From: Undaria pinnatifida
Lineage: Eukaryota; Sar; Phaeophyceae; Laminariales; Alariaceae
DNA length: 64,000 nucleotides
Reading direction: 5' to 3'
Assembly (NCBI GenBank): GCA_012845835.1
Contig: JABAKD010000023.1
Location: forward strand, 5,438,137-5,502,136
How positions within the stretch are numbered: the first letter of the stretch is position 1; each line of letters starts with the position of its first letter. Positions 23,906 through 35,013 of this stretch are shown one piece after another. Under the pieces are notes generated by a model. It did not search any database. It was not told the DNA's origin and saw only the letters and a list, made by a program, of their open reading frames with translations. The translations under genes and the position numbers were made by a program.

Positions 23906-26076
23906 ATAGACCACCCTGTTGCAGGTCCCTCTACTACAGCACGCGGGCTCCACGTTGGTTACTCACCCTTGTAAGAAGAGAAGCTGTTGTATTTGTTCCA
24001 CCAAGCGCAGATAGGAGTGAGCGTTACGCGCGCTGCAAAGCCCTGAAGAAACTGCACGACCCCCTTTTGCATACACGAACACATGCCTTCACAGGCGTGT
24101 AGAACCATATATTATAGACAAATTATGTATCCTCGAGATCCTTTTTAAATTGCGGTCCAGCACAATCACATCTCGCTCTCTCGGTTTCGCTGAAGTTGAT
24201 GGTACGCCCCCCACTTGAAGTCCCCCACTCGAAGGCGGCCGAAAGGCCTTCTATTTAAATACATTCTCTGGTCCGCAAAGAAACACACTAAATCAACAGA
24301 AACTAAGCCAATACGAAACGACTATCTCCGTAAATACAAACGATATAGCACGCAGTCCACCAATGATGAACAATTATAGCTTTCAGCGGCTTTCGACGTT
24401 CCTAAAAATGCTCAGAAGGATTGTATGTCGCCCACCAGCCAATAGGAACGAGTAGAGCTATCGGGCTTGGGGGGGCTGTCACGACGGAGTCTTTCTAAGC
24501 CACTCGCCTCGCCTTGGCCCGCTGCCCCTTCCTACATACTTAAGCCCTGGCACAAACCGATTGCTACCTTCTCGTGCTGTTAATAGAGTGCTCGCACTCT
24601 ATGACACCTGTGTCAGCGCCACTCCATTTCCGCCTGAAGGTCCTCGATGCCTCTTCAAGCGATATTCACGATAGACCCGCCGTTTCAGCTGCCGGGCGCT
24701 GTTGCTTGATCTTGACGACCGATTCCTACAACGTACTACACGACCAGCGGACCTCTCGTGAGGAGCTTCTGCAATTTTAATTATATCCTCTTGGTTGTAG
24801 GTCTTGCCCTCCGATCCCCTCCCCCCCACACATCGCCCTCCCTGCTCAACGGGATTTTTTCTCCCTGGTGAACGCAACATTTCGTGAGTGATGCCCGACG
24901 CCTACGAACCATCGCCCTTCGACTACACTCGAGCTTGGCTTAACAAATGTGCCGTCGCCGGGACGAGTGTGGTCGCAGAGCCTGCGATTTTCGCAAGCCG
25001 GTGCCTTTCACGAGAAGGGTAGTGGTGGGACTGCCACGACTTGCCGACAAATCGCTTGCTCGGGCTCCACGCCTCATGTTCCCTGCTGAAGAAGAGTCCT
25101 CTACTACTACCGTCACTTCGCGGACGTTTTGCTTCACTTAATTCGTGAGCGCACGCCTGGCCTCTCTCTGACTATTTACATACGGTTTGATCCCAGGTAA
25201 ACCAGCCGAGCGTATCATACGACCAGGCTCTATGTACACGCCCATACGACCCCACCGCTGGACGGCAACAAAAAAATAGCATACCCTGATGCATTCTCAG
25301 ACGAGGTAGCACCTACTGCTTCGAGACTCAACGCACCGCTTTCGGAGCTCTTTTCCTTGCTTGGATAATGAATTCCTCCGTGGGCAAGCCTCGTCAGACG
25401 AAATGGTTTCTGACTGAAAGCTCTTACCGCTGTCTGTCGTCGCATGCTTTCCCCGCCCCAAGAACACGGCTCGTTCGTCTCTTCGTAAAGCTACCTCTTG
25501 CGGATTGCGGTGACACGAAGTAAATGTTCCCGCTCTTCTTTTGGCTTCGTCAGGAGGTACACCCTCCTAGCACGAGTAGACGGGACACCCCCCTCGTGTC
25601 GTCACTATAGAAGATAGGTAGGCAAAAAGGCCGACCTTCTGAGCCCCATTTGGAACATCAATATATCAACAAAACGTGAGATTTTCCCCACGTTCTCCGA
25701 CCTTGGCGTGATTTTCGGCGTTCGCGACGGTGCTACCGAAGGCTGTGGTTACTAATTTGCCGACGTAGGGTGGATTTAGTATCGTATCTGGGTTTCCTAA
25801 ATATACTGGGAATATGTGCCTTTTGCCCACGTTCTACCATGTTGACGAAACATGGGCGGGGGGGGGGGGGGGGGGAGGGGGTCCGCCCGTGACACAGTCA
25901 GTCTGAACGCCGTTCAAACGAGCACAACTACCGATAAAATATCGGTTAGCATTGTTTTGACACCAAAACCTAAGTACGAGAGTACAACATTCCTCTCGTT
26001 GCATTAGTGGCTTGGTCTAGGCCCGTTAACTTCGCCAGCCTATCGATGCGCGTTTGCGGCCTCCCTCGTTATTTCA
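23906..26076. other. Unassigned sequence
   Basis: No gene recognised. It contains a 9-bp-arm hairpin (24583-24602) and a poly-G tract (25857-25876). Frames under 95 codons on both strands. Confidence 0.4.
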
Positions 26077-28440
26077 TAAGCTACTTGCATTAAGGATTTT
26101 AAATCGTAATTTTGGCTGTGGGGGGAGAAAAATCGAGAAAATAATAACTTGGTTAATGTAGGGTCATGGCCCAGTTTGAGAGGGAAAAAAAGCATAGTAG
26201 AATCCCATATAAAAAAATTGAACAATCGACCAGCCAGCCAGGACACCAACACATCGAGGCACACATCATCTTCCACAAAGCATCCCGGACACACCAAACG
26301 GCATCCACAACACCCAAGCACCCTCCCGAAGAGGCTGCCAGGTTCCTGGTGGACGATCTGCGGGATTGCCCACGGCAGACAGGCTGACGCGTCATCAAGA
26401 GTGCCCGAAGCGGCGCAAATTCAGCTCTTTGATACGAACACGTAGCAGCCAGAGAGCAATTTTCGAAATCAGAAGGCTCTTCTCACGTTCTTTGGAGACC
26501 GACGAGCTGTGGCCCACACACAAACGCAACGCGCCACAAGTGCTCCACACACGCCAACGCCACAGGTGCGGAAGGCTCAACCGGCCCCATCCCTGGCCCG
26601 CAGCAAAGCCTGTTTGCAGCCCACCAACAACAACAGCAGTAGTAGTGCGGCCTTTCGGCGTTTTTGAATATTTTGAGCAGTCTGCTCAATAATCAAAAAG
26701 CCACACCGGTACATGAAAACCCGCGAACAGTTTGAAATTCAAAAGCTCGGAGATCGGAAGACAGGAGGACGACACCATGCAAGGCATACCATAGACACGG
26801 TGGTGCGCCTTTCTTCACCCTGAAGCAGCTCGTCTCTACCCCTCAAGCAGCCGGTCTCCACTCTTGAAGAAGCCGGTGGTCTCCACCGTTTCCACCGTTT
26901 CGAAGCCTCGAGTTTCCTCCTTTGGAACCCTCCTTGTGTCCCTCTTGCGCGGCCGTTTCCCATGTTACACCATCGGTGTATCAGCCACTTCCGGTCTTGC
27001 AAGGAGGACGGCACAGATGCAACCTTTGGTCTTCGGCTAGACGATCCAGCAAGATGTTTGTGGTTCGCGAGACGTCGCCCGGATGGCCAGGAGTGGTCAC
27101 GGAAACACTCGAGAGTTTCATCACTTATTGATGTTACAAACGAGATCGACAAAATCGGCAACACAGATCTTGCCTTTAAATATCTACTGCTGCTGTACAT
27201 CATGACGTGGTAATCGGTGACCCGTCCTAGGTGTTTACTTGTAAATCGTTTCATATTGTTTCAGGCTCTGTCCCGTCTCCCCCTCCTCTGGCATGAAACC
27301 CAATCCAACCACATTCTCCACATACATCAAACATCATTGTCATCAGAGCCTTCAAACCGTTTTGTTTTCTTCCCAGCAGTTGAGCACATCATCAACAGCA
27401 GTTGAGCACATTATCAACATCAGTTGAGCACGTCATCAACGCACGAGAAAGAGGGACAAGAAAATTGCGCCACAGTAACCCACACAGCAGCAGCAGCAGC
27501 ACAGCAGCCTGTTCGCGGTCGGTAGTCAGCGTGGAGGGTAGGAACCGGTCGCTGGGCTCCCTGCCGTGTGTACTTATACCCTGCCGTGATGTTTGCTGCG
27601 GTGCAATTTTCCGTTCTGCAACAATACCTCTTGTTCATACTCCTAGCCTAAACTTCCCAGAATCATGAAAAATATACCACAGCACAGCCGGGGTAGCATG
27701 ACCAGAAGGTTGTTGTTATGTGTGGTGAGTACACCCGGAGTCCGTGCTTATTATCGATCCTAGAGACATACAAAGTATATTATAAAATATGAAACAAAGT
27801 ATATGTGAGACAGGGTAAACAACAATCTCAATAAATAAGGAATCAACATAGTCTAATGAAGCAAGTGAAACGCCGGCGTACCGGGCACGACAGCAAAACA
27901 AAACGAGCGAGACCATAATATGAGGAAAAAATTGAAACTTAAAAAAGAAAACGCCAGGGAGGGGCTCTGAAGAACGAGAGATGCAAAAAAGCCAGAACGG
28001 CTACAAGAGAAACAACCTCCGTGCTGGTGAAGGGAAACAGCTGACTGTTGCACGGACGAAACAACAGGAAGAAGAAGAAGATATCGGCTTAAGGCCGGCG
28101 GGGAGGAAAAACAAGGAAACAAAGAGAAGAAAAAAGGCAACAGCTGAAAACGAACAAAGCAAGCAAGACAACAAGTAAATGGCATTACTGCCGCGTTCGC
28201 GCTTCCCCCTTTGATCTCGATGAATACGCACAAAGGAAACTTTACCGCTCACTGTAATATTTAGGGCTATGCCATAGTACTTCAACACGCTCCACAAAGT
28301 AGTCAAACCGGTAGCTTGCCACACCATGTACCATTTCGATTCGGCGTTCGTCCACAGCTGTATCGGTATGCCCCCCCCCCCCCCCCCCCCCTCCCTCCAG
28401 TTTACCCTTGTTGCTGTTATTGGTGTCCACTGTTGCGTGG
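26077..28440 (-). repeat. Long non-coding 3' part of the duplicated LINE unit, left arm
   Basis: It holds ~2.3 kb with no recognised protein domain. It contains a ~22-bp tandem (CAGTTGAGCACATCATCAA type, 27377-27440), (CAG)n at 27486-27505, a conserved core (27715-27905) and a poly-C tract near 28370. The same segment is at 31290-33640 in reverse and, shorter, at 59928-61788. Open frames of 60-200 codons occur on both strands, but substitutions between copies change residues freely, so they are not treated as genes. Confidence 0.75.
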
Positions 28441-29310
28441 ATTAACCAGCTCTAATCCGCCTCGATCCTATGCCATTTCGCCATGAAGCGGTCCGCCGCG
28501 TCGACGACCCCCCCGTACCAGTTTCCACTCCTCTTAGCCGCCCTCGACCATAGCACACTTTTTACTCCTAACAGCAAAGCGGGGTTGTCCGTCGAATGCG
28601 TTGATATCGTCTGCTACAGCTTGGGCCCAGTTCTTTTCTGGTCGGCCTGGTCCCGGGTTTGACCCACATCAACCATCGTCCCGCACATCACCCGATGCGT
28701 CAGCCGCTCAGTTGTCGTCCTTTGTACGGCTCCCGCAAAGAGGAGGTGACTTTTGCGTGGTCGTCTCAACGCTTTCACACTGTGTTGAGGGTCTTGGCGG
28801 TCGATATATGGTGGTCGGTGCGTTGTCGGAGCTGGGAGCCCAAATCGGTTAGGAGGAGGTTTGAGTGTGCCGAACGTTCATAGGTCAGCAAAGCGTTGTC
28901 TCCTTTTTTGTTTCGCACACGGTGAGGCCTGCTGTTTCGAAAACGGTCACAATGACAGTCATCTTCGCAAGGTTTTCCTTTGATTTACAAACAACGCTTG
29001 CGTCGTCGGCGTACAGCATAACGCAGACTGGCCTCCGTACATGTGCCAGTGTTTCAACCTCCAACCCGCCCTCCCCGAAGTCCTCCTCGAGGTGCACCAA
29101 GTCCTCAGAAAATCTGGGTCCTCACTGAAACTTAGCGGAACTGAATGTATCGCTGTGCGGGGAACAATTCATTGCGAAGAAGAGGCGACGGTACACATCC
29201 CTTGCCGCAATCCCTGAGTGACGTCATGCCATTCATAGTCTTAACCGTGTCATCCATACGCACGCGAGCTCGCGTGCTTTCGTGGAACTGGCCAAATAAC
29301 GGAAAATATT
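28440..29310 (-). mobile_element. Degenerate LINE RT fragment, left arm
   Basis: This is the minus-strand counterpart of the right-arm copy: [26 protein letters not shown], then the same QRYIQFR-stop, then MLYADDASVVCKSKENLAKM and GLTVCETKKE. It has the same frame change and stop as the right arm plus private damage (a ~330-bp deletion and frame slips before the QGC-like box). The 5' end is truncated near the RT palm region. Confidence 0.83.
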
Positions 29311-29934
29311 TTCTCGGATACGCATTCCAACTAAACACTCAACATCACGGCATATTTTTTTTTGTCACAAAATATCTTGATCAATCAGCAGGCTCGGCGT
29401 AGATGAGACGGGCAACAGCCCTGGGTTTAGTCAAGGGCGCAAGCAGTACCGCGCAACCCGTGCGAGCCCCATCCACAGTAAAGCGCGGTCCTACTCTATC
29501 CAGCCCGCGATCAAGGGGGTGTTGCGTTGTTTTTGTTGTACATGAATGATAGTTTTTGCTTTTTTTTCGGGAGAAGCGAGCAAGGGCCGCATTAAATATG
29601 TTTTGTCACGGCAATGTGGAGGTAAAGCGCGAACTCGAAGAACGTAAGATGACTGTGAGATAGGCACACTCCACACAGACAAAGCACAGACAAAGCACAG
29701 ACAGTGGGCGCCCACGCCCACGCCGATTTCTGCAGGCCTCTGGCATGGCCTGCACCATGGATTCCACAGAGTTTTTTTTTTTAATACGTGACATCATCGA
29801 CCGATCGCTTCCTGCTTTGGGTGGATAACGACCAATGACAGCGATTAGCCCATTTGTGGTCTATTCAACGACTGGGTACAGATTAAATTTGTTTTTTGAT
29901 TACGTTCGTGGGAAAAAAAAAAAAATGAATTTTT

Positions 29935-31290
29935 GAAGAAAATATGGGCATGCGTTGGCTTTCGCGTCTACTCAAGAAAGTCGCGCGGGAGGTGGACCTC
30001 AAGAGGCTGCTGTGACGAGGGCGCCATGGCGTCATTCCTGTCGATGGCCACGTTCTCATGCACAAGTATCGAGCACGCGGATGACGTACCAGAGACGATG
30101 TTGACCGTTATTGGCCAGTTCCACGAAAGCATGCGAGCTCGGGTGTGTATGGATGACGGTGAACATTATGAATGGCATGACGTCACTCAGGGGTTGTGGC
30201 AAGGATGTGTACCGTCGCCTCTTCTTCGCAATGAATTTTTCTCCGCACAGCGATACATTCAGTTCCGCTAAGTTTCAGTGAGGACCCAGATTTTTTGAGG
30301 ACTTGGTGCACCTCGAGGAGGACTTCAGGGAGGGCGGGTTGGAGGTTGAACCACTGGCACATGTACGGAGGCCAGTCTGCGGTATGCTGTACGCCGACGA
30401 TGAAGGCGTTGTTTGTAAATCAAAGGAAAACCTTGCAAAGATGACTGTCAGTGTGACCGTTTTCGAAACAGCAGGCCTCACCGTGTGCGAAACGAAAAAG
30501 GAGACAACGATGCCCCGCACTCTCAATAAGGTCCTCCCGGCCCCACCGCTTGTTACCGAAGCGGCGGGCCAGAGGTATGTATGCAGACGATGCATTTTCT
30601 TTGCCTGGGCGCGGTCTTATCAACGAAAGCGCCGACATTACGCCATAAATTATCGACAGATCCCACTCGCATGGGCATGCTACGATCGTTTCAAGCGGGA
30701 CATTCTACGATCGTTTCTAGCGTGAGCTGTACGATATGGAAGATGCTTCGTTCATACTAAAGGTGCGCCTGCTAAGGACCGAGGAGATTGACACCCTACT
30801 GTACGGGCGTGTGGCTCGGAATCTCTGCCAGGGACGCTTTGCTGACCTATGAACGGCACACTCAAACCTCCTCCTAACCGATTTGGGCTCCCAGCTCCGA
30901 CAACGCACCGACCACAATATATCGACCGCCAAGACCCTCAACACAATGTGAAAGCGTTGAGACGACCACGCAAAAGCCACCTCCTCTTTGCGGGAGCCGT
31001 ACAAAGGACGACAACTGAGCGGCTGACTCATCGGTTGATGTTCGGGACGATGGTTGATGTGGGTCAAACCCGGGACTAAGCCGACCAGAAAAGAACTGGG
31101 CCCAAGCTGTAGCAGACGATATCAAAACATTCAACGGACAAGCCCGCTTTGCTGTTGGGACAAAAAAGTGTGCGATGGTCGAGGGCGGCTAAGAGGAGTG
31201 GAAACTGGTACGGGGGGGTCGTCGACGCGGCGGACCGCTTCATGGCGAAATGGCATAGGATCGAGGCGGATTAGAGCTGGTTAATCCACG
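29935..31290 (+). mobile_element. Degenerate non-LTR retrotransposon (LINE) RT to C-terminus, right arm
   Basis: Fragments of a LINE ORF2 appear in order: [19 protein letters not shown] and [13 protein letters not shown] (RT palm region), LYADD (catalytic YxDD box) with the following CKSKENLAKM and ETAGLTVCETKKE, RKSHLLFAGAVQR, and near the end RFMAKWH. Brown-algal LINEs carry this order. A frameshift and TAA separate the QGCVPSPLL part from the YADD part, and further stops follow, so it cannot encode a working enzyme. The 5' half, with the endonuclease, is missing. Confidence 0.85.
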
Positions 31291-33640
31291 CAACAGTGGA
31301 CACCAATAACAGCAACAAGGGTAAACTGGAGGGAGGGGGGGGGGAGGGGGGGGGGCATACCGATACAGCTGTGGACGAACACCGAATCGAAATGGTACAT
31401 GGTGTGGCAAACTACCGGTTTGACTACTTTGTGGAGCGTGTTGAAGTACTATGGCATATCCCTAAACATTACAGTGAGCGGTAATGTTTTCCTTTGTGTG
31501 TATTCGTCGAGATCAAAGGGGGAAGCGCGAACGCGGCAGTAATGCCATTTACTTGTTGTCTTGCTTGCTTTGTTCGTTTTCAGCTGTTGCCTTTTTCCTC
31601 TTTTTGTTTACTTGTTTTTCCTCCCCGCCGGATATCTTCTTCTTCTTCCTGTTGTTTCGTCCGTGCAACAGTCAGCTGTTTCCCTTCACCAGCACGGAGG
31701 TTGTTTCTCTTGTAGCCGTTCTGGCTTTTTTGCATCTCTCGTTCTTCAGAGCCCCTCCCTGGCGTTTTCTTTTTTAAGTTTCAATTTTTTCCTCATATTA
31801 TGGTCTCGCTCGTTTTGTTTTGCTGTCGTGCCCGGTACGCCGGCGTTTCACTTGCTTCATTAGACTATGTTGATTCCTTATTTATTGAGATTGTTGTTTA
31901 CCCTGTCTCACATATACTTTGTTTCATTTTTTATAATATACTTTGTATGTCTCTAGGATCGATAATAAGCACGGACTCCGGGTGTACTCACCACACATAA
32001 CAACAACCTTCTGGTCATGCTACCCCGGCTGTGCTGTGGTATATTTTTCATGATTCTGGGAAGTTTAGGCTAGGAGTATGAACAAGAGGTATTGTTGCAG
32101 AACGGAAAAGTGCACCGCAGCAAACATCACGGCAGGGTATAAGTACACACGGCAGGGAGCCCGGCGACCGGTTCCTACCCTCCACGCTGACTACCGACCG
32201 CGAACAGGCTGCTGTGCTGCTGCTGCTGCTGTGTGGGTTACTGTGGCGCAATTTTCTGCCCCTCTTTCTCGTGCCTTGATGACGTGCTCAACTGATGTTG
32301 ATAATGTGCTCAACTGCTGTTGATGATGTGCTCAACTGCTGGGAAGAAAACAAAACGGTTTGAAGGCTCTGATGACAATGATGTTTGATGTATGTGGAGA
32401 ATGTGGTTGGATTGGGTTTCATGCCAGAGGAGGGGGAGACGGGACAGAGACTAAAAACAATATGAAACGATTTACAAGTAAACACCTAGGACGGGTCACC
32501 GATTACCACGTCATGATGTACAGCAGCAGTAGATATTTGAAGGCAAGATCTGTGTTGCCGATTTTGTCGATCTCGTTTGTAACATCAATAAGTGATGAAA
32601 CTCTCGAGTGTTTCCGTGACCACTCCTGGCCATCCGGGCGACGTCTCGCGAACCACAAACATCTTGCTGGATCGTCTAGCCGAAGACCAAAGGTTGCATC
32701 TGTGCCGTCCTCCTTGCAAGACCGGAAGTGGCTGATACACCGATGGTGTAACATGGGAAACGGCCGCGCAAGAGGGACACAAGGAGGGTTCCAAAGGAGG
32801 AAACTCGAGGCTTCGAAACGGTGGAAACGGTGGAGACCACCGGCTTCTTCAAGAGTGGAGACCGGCTGCTTGAGGGGTAGAGACGAGCTGCTTCAGGGTG
32901 AAGAAAGGCGCACCACCGTGTCTATGGTATGCCTTGCATGGTGTCGTCCTCCTGTCTTCCGATCTCCGAGCTTTTGAATTTCAAACTGTTCGCGGGTTTT
33001 CATGTACCGGTGTGGCTTTTTGATTATTGAGCAGACTGCTCAAAATATTCAAAAACGCCGAAAGGCCGCACTACTACTGCTGTTGTTGTTGGTGGGCTGC
33101 AAACAGGCTTTGCTGCGGGCCAGGGATGGGGCCGGTTGAGCCTTCCGCACCTGTGGCGTTGGCGTGTGTGGAGCACTTGTGGCGCGTTGCGTTTGTGTGT
33201 GGGCCACAGCTCGTCGGTCTCCAAAGAACGTGAGAAGAGCCTTCTGATTTCGAAAATTGCTCTCTGGCTGCTACGTGTTCGTATCAAAGAGCTGAATTTG
33301 CGCCGCTTCGGGCACTCTTGATGACGCGTCAGCCTGTCTGCCGTGGGCAATCCCGCAGATCGTCCACCAGGAACCTGGCAGCCTCTTCGGGAGGGTGCTT
33401 GGGTGTTGTGGATGCCGTTTGGTGTGTCCGGGATGCTTTGTGGAAGATGATGTGTGCCTCGATGTGTTGGTGTCCTGGCTGGCTGGTCGATTGTTCAATT
33501 TTTTTATATGGGATTCTACTATGCTTTTTTTCCCTCTCAAACTGGGCCATGACCCTACATTAACCAAGTTATTATTTTCTCGATTTTTCTCCCCCCACAG
33601 CCAAAATTACGATTTAAAATCCTTAATGCAAGTAGCTTAT
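31290..33640 (+). repeat. Long non-coding 3' part of the duplicated LINE unit, right arm
   Basis: This is the reverse complement of 26077-28440, nearly identical over the outer ~1.8 kb and more diverged toward the poly-G tract at ~31330-31355. It ends at the same ATGCAAGTAGCTTAT boundary, after which the flanks differ (GAAATAACG versus AGAATAAAT). A common end with unrelated flanks suits a retrotransposon 3' end or a duplication breakpoint. Confidence 0.75.
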
Positions 33641-33726
33641 AGAATAAATAACTTCCGCTCCCTCTTTCTGTACCTGTCTACGCGCAAGCATTTATCTGTC
33701 GGGATTAGCACCACCTGATACAACCG

Positions 33727-34276
33727 ATGATTATTTTGACAGCTGCGACGCGTGCATACATCCGAATCAGACTTCCGTGCACCTGTCCTCGTCCTGCCGC
33801 ACACACACGTAGTCGCATGAGGTGGTTGCATTGGAGGAGGAACACGGGCAAATTCCACTGGCACGCCAAAGAGGGTTCAGAAAGCCCGCAGCTTTACAAG
33901 CTTTCCCTGCGGAGCCATACCGTTGATGAGAGGCGTGTCTATTACATGACCAGGCGGGTGCTCTTCTTCTGGGATAACCCCTGCCTTCACGTGGGCGAAC
34001 GTCGTTTCGCCCGACCAACGTCGCATTGCCGAGCAGAAACAAGTAAGTGCTTTCGCTGGGGTCGTACACAATGGACGCCGAACAAACAAACTCGCAATGA
34101 GCCCCAGAAAGTTATATCGCGATTGGACCCACCTCGTCTTCGAATGGCTGTAGACCACACACTTCCGATGGAGCACTACCGGTCGCGGATGAAGGATGAA
34201 GACAACGCGTATAATGATCCCCTAAGAGATTTCACAGTTTCCTGTGGTGACATCTCGCCGACGGCCCGAGCGAGGC
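33727..34276 (+). other. Open frame ending at a strong splice donor, overlapping the gene's 3' end
   Basis: A plus-strand frame of about 183 codons runs to GAGGCG|GTAAGT at 34277, a near-ideal donor. The product is basic, contains RRVYYMTRRVLFFWDN and resembles no family I know. Its last 55 nt are antisense to the last exon of the minus-strand gene. It could be an exon of a convergent gene or antisense transcript, or chance. The matching acceptor and next exon were not found. Confidence 0.2.
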
Positions 34277-35013
34277 GGTAAGTATGGAGATACTACTCTT
34301 GAAGAGGGCATCGCGCTAGGCGTAGATGATCGCGGCGATAGCGCTTCTGTGACGCTCGTAGTCTGCGACCCCATACCCGCCATTATCATCACCATGTTGA
34401 CGGGAATGTCGTTGGGGCCGAGCCTCGCACTTGTCCTACTCTTGCTTTTGAGACAAACAGGAAGAATCACTCTCCGCTTCCCTTTCGGCGTGTTGAACTT
34501 GCCGTGCAAGACCACGATCTTAACCGATAGCCCTGCTTGTGAATTTTCGGTGATCGTGGCCACGAGAAGCTTGCCCTCAGACGCACCCGCAGGCGGCGAA
34601 AACTGAAACGTCCCTCCGGCTGCAACAGAGATGTCGTCAGGAGTGAAGCCTGCCGGCAAAAGATGGGTTTTTACCGCGCTCTCGTAACCCATACCACCTG
34701 AAGCCTCGACTGATATCCCGGGCAAACCGAAGCCAATACTTCCAGTGTACGTCACGCGAGACATTTTGTCCGAGTCGAACGAAACAGGCACGAGGACAAA
34801 GTAGATCTCCTCCTCCGTTGCGTTTTGGACTTCGATCATGTTCCTCTTCTGGCAAGACTCCAGGCGGGCTGGGTCGCTCGGGTTGACTTTCGTTCCCCAC
34901 GTAAATAGGCAGAAATGGCTGACCGCAGCGCGTACGTACGTTCCCCATCGATCTACGCGCACGTTGGACTTGATCGTTTTCCACCCTCCGCCCCCACCCT
35001 TTCGGACGAGCAC
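34222..35013 (-). CDS. Last exon: ZU5-like closing strands and C-terminal domain (263 codons + stop)
   Basis: The acceptor is ACAATGGCAG|GTGCTC. The exon opens with VLVRKG, a Gly run, WKTIKSNVRVD, then YVRAAVSHFCLFTWG, which closes the ZU5-like region begun in the previous exon. It is followed by NMIEVQNATEEEIYFVLVPV and a Gly-rich segment (GSIGFGLPGISVEASGGMGY), then an AAGGTFQFSPPAGASEGKLL strand pair. The final ~50 residues are Ser/Pro/Arg-rich. The last codons overlap an open frame on the opposite strand that ends at a strong plus-strand donor (34277). Confidence 0.65.
   Translation of the reverse strand: MLVRKGGGGGWKTIKSNVRVDRWGTYVRAAVSHFCLFTWGTKVNPSDPARLESCQKRNMIEVQNATEEEIYFVLVPVSFDSDKMSRVTYTGSIGFGLPGISVEASGGMGYESAVKTHLLPAGFTPDDISVAAGGTFQFSPPAGASEGKLLVATITENSQAGLSVKIVVLHGKFNTPKGKRRVILPVCLKSKSRTSARLGPNDIPVNMVMIMAGMGSQTTSVTEALSPRSSTPSAMPSSRVVSPYLPPRSGRRRDVTTGNCEIS

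Larger units (their letters stand above)
26077..33640. repeat. Large head-to-head inverted duplication carrying dead LINEs
   Basis: The left arm (26077-~29310) and right arm (~29935-33640) are reverse complements around an unrelated ~620-bp spacer. The outer ~1.8 kb of each arm is nearly identical; long translated stretches there match without change. The inner parts differ by many substitutions, and the left arm lacks ~330 bp present at about 30520-30850. Each arm reads, from centre outward: LINE reverse-transcriptase fragment, LINE C-terminal region, a G/C-tract, then ~2.3 kb without recognised domains, ending at a shared boundary ATGCAAGTAGCTTAT. Confidence 0.9.

Noticed and set aside
27715-31995. 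The shared core blocks as LTRs of one retrotransposon
   Set aside because: They are inverted, not direct; no primer-binding site, polypurine tract or gag-pol between them was found, and the intervening RT is LINE-type (YADD context).
32360-32977. 205-codon frame in the LINE-associated region, also open in the third copy (60611-61279)
   Set aside because: The third copy has many amino-acid-changing differences and a frameshift in the middle, so the frame is not under coding constraint. Identity between the two arms only reflects their recent common origin.
26077-33640. The inverted duplication as an assembly artefact
   Set aside because: A unique ~620-bp spacer, a gradient of divergence and a private ~330-bp deletion argue against a simple chimera, though long reads should confirm it.
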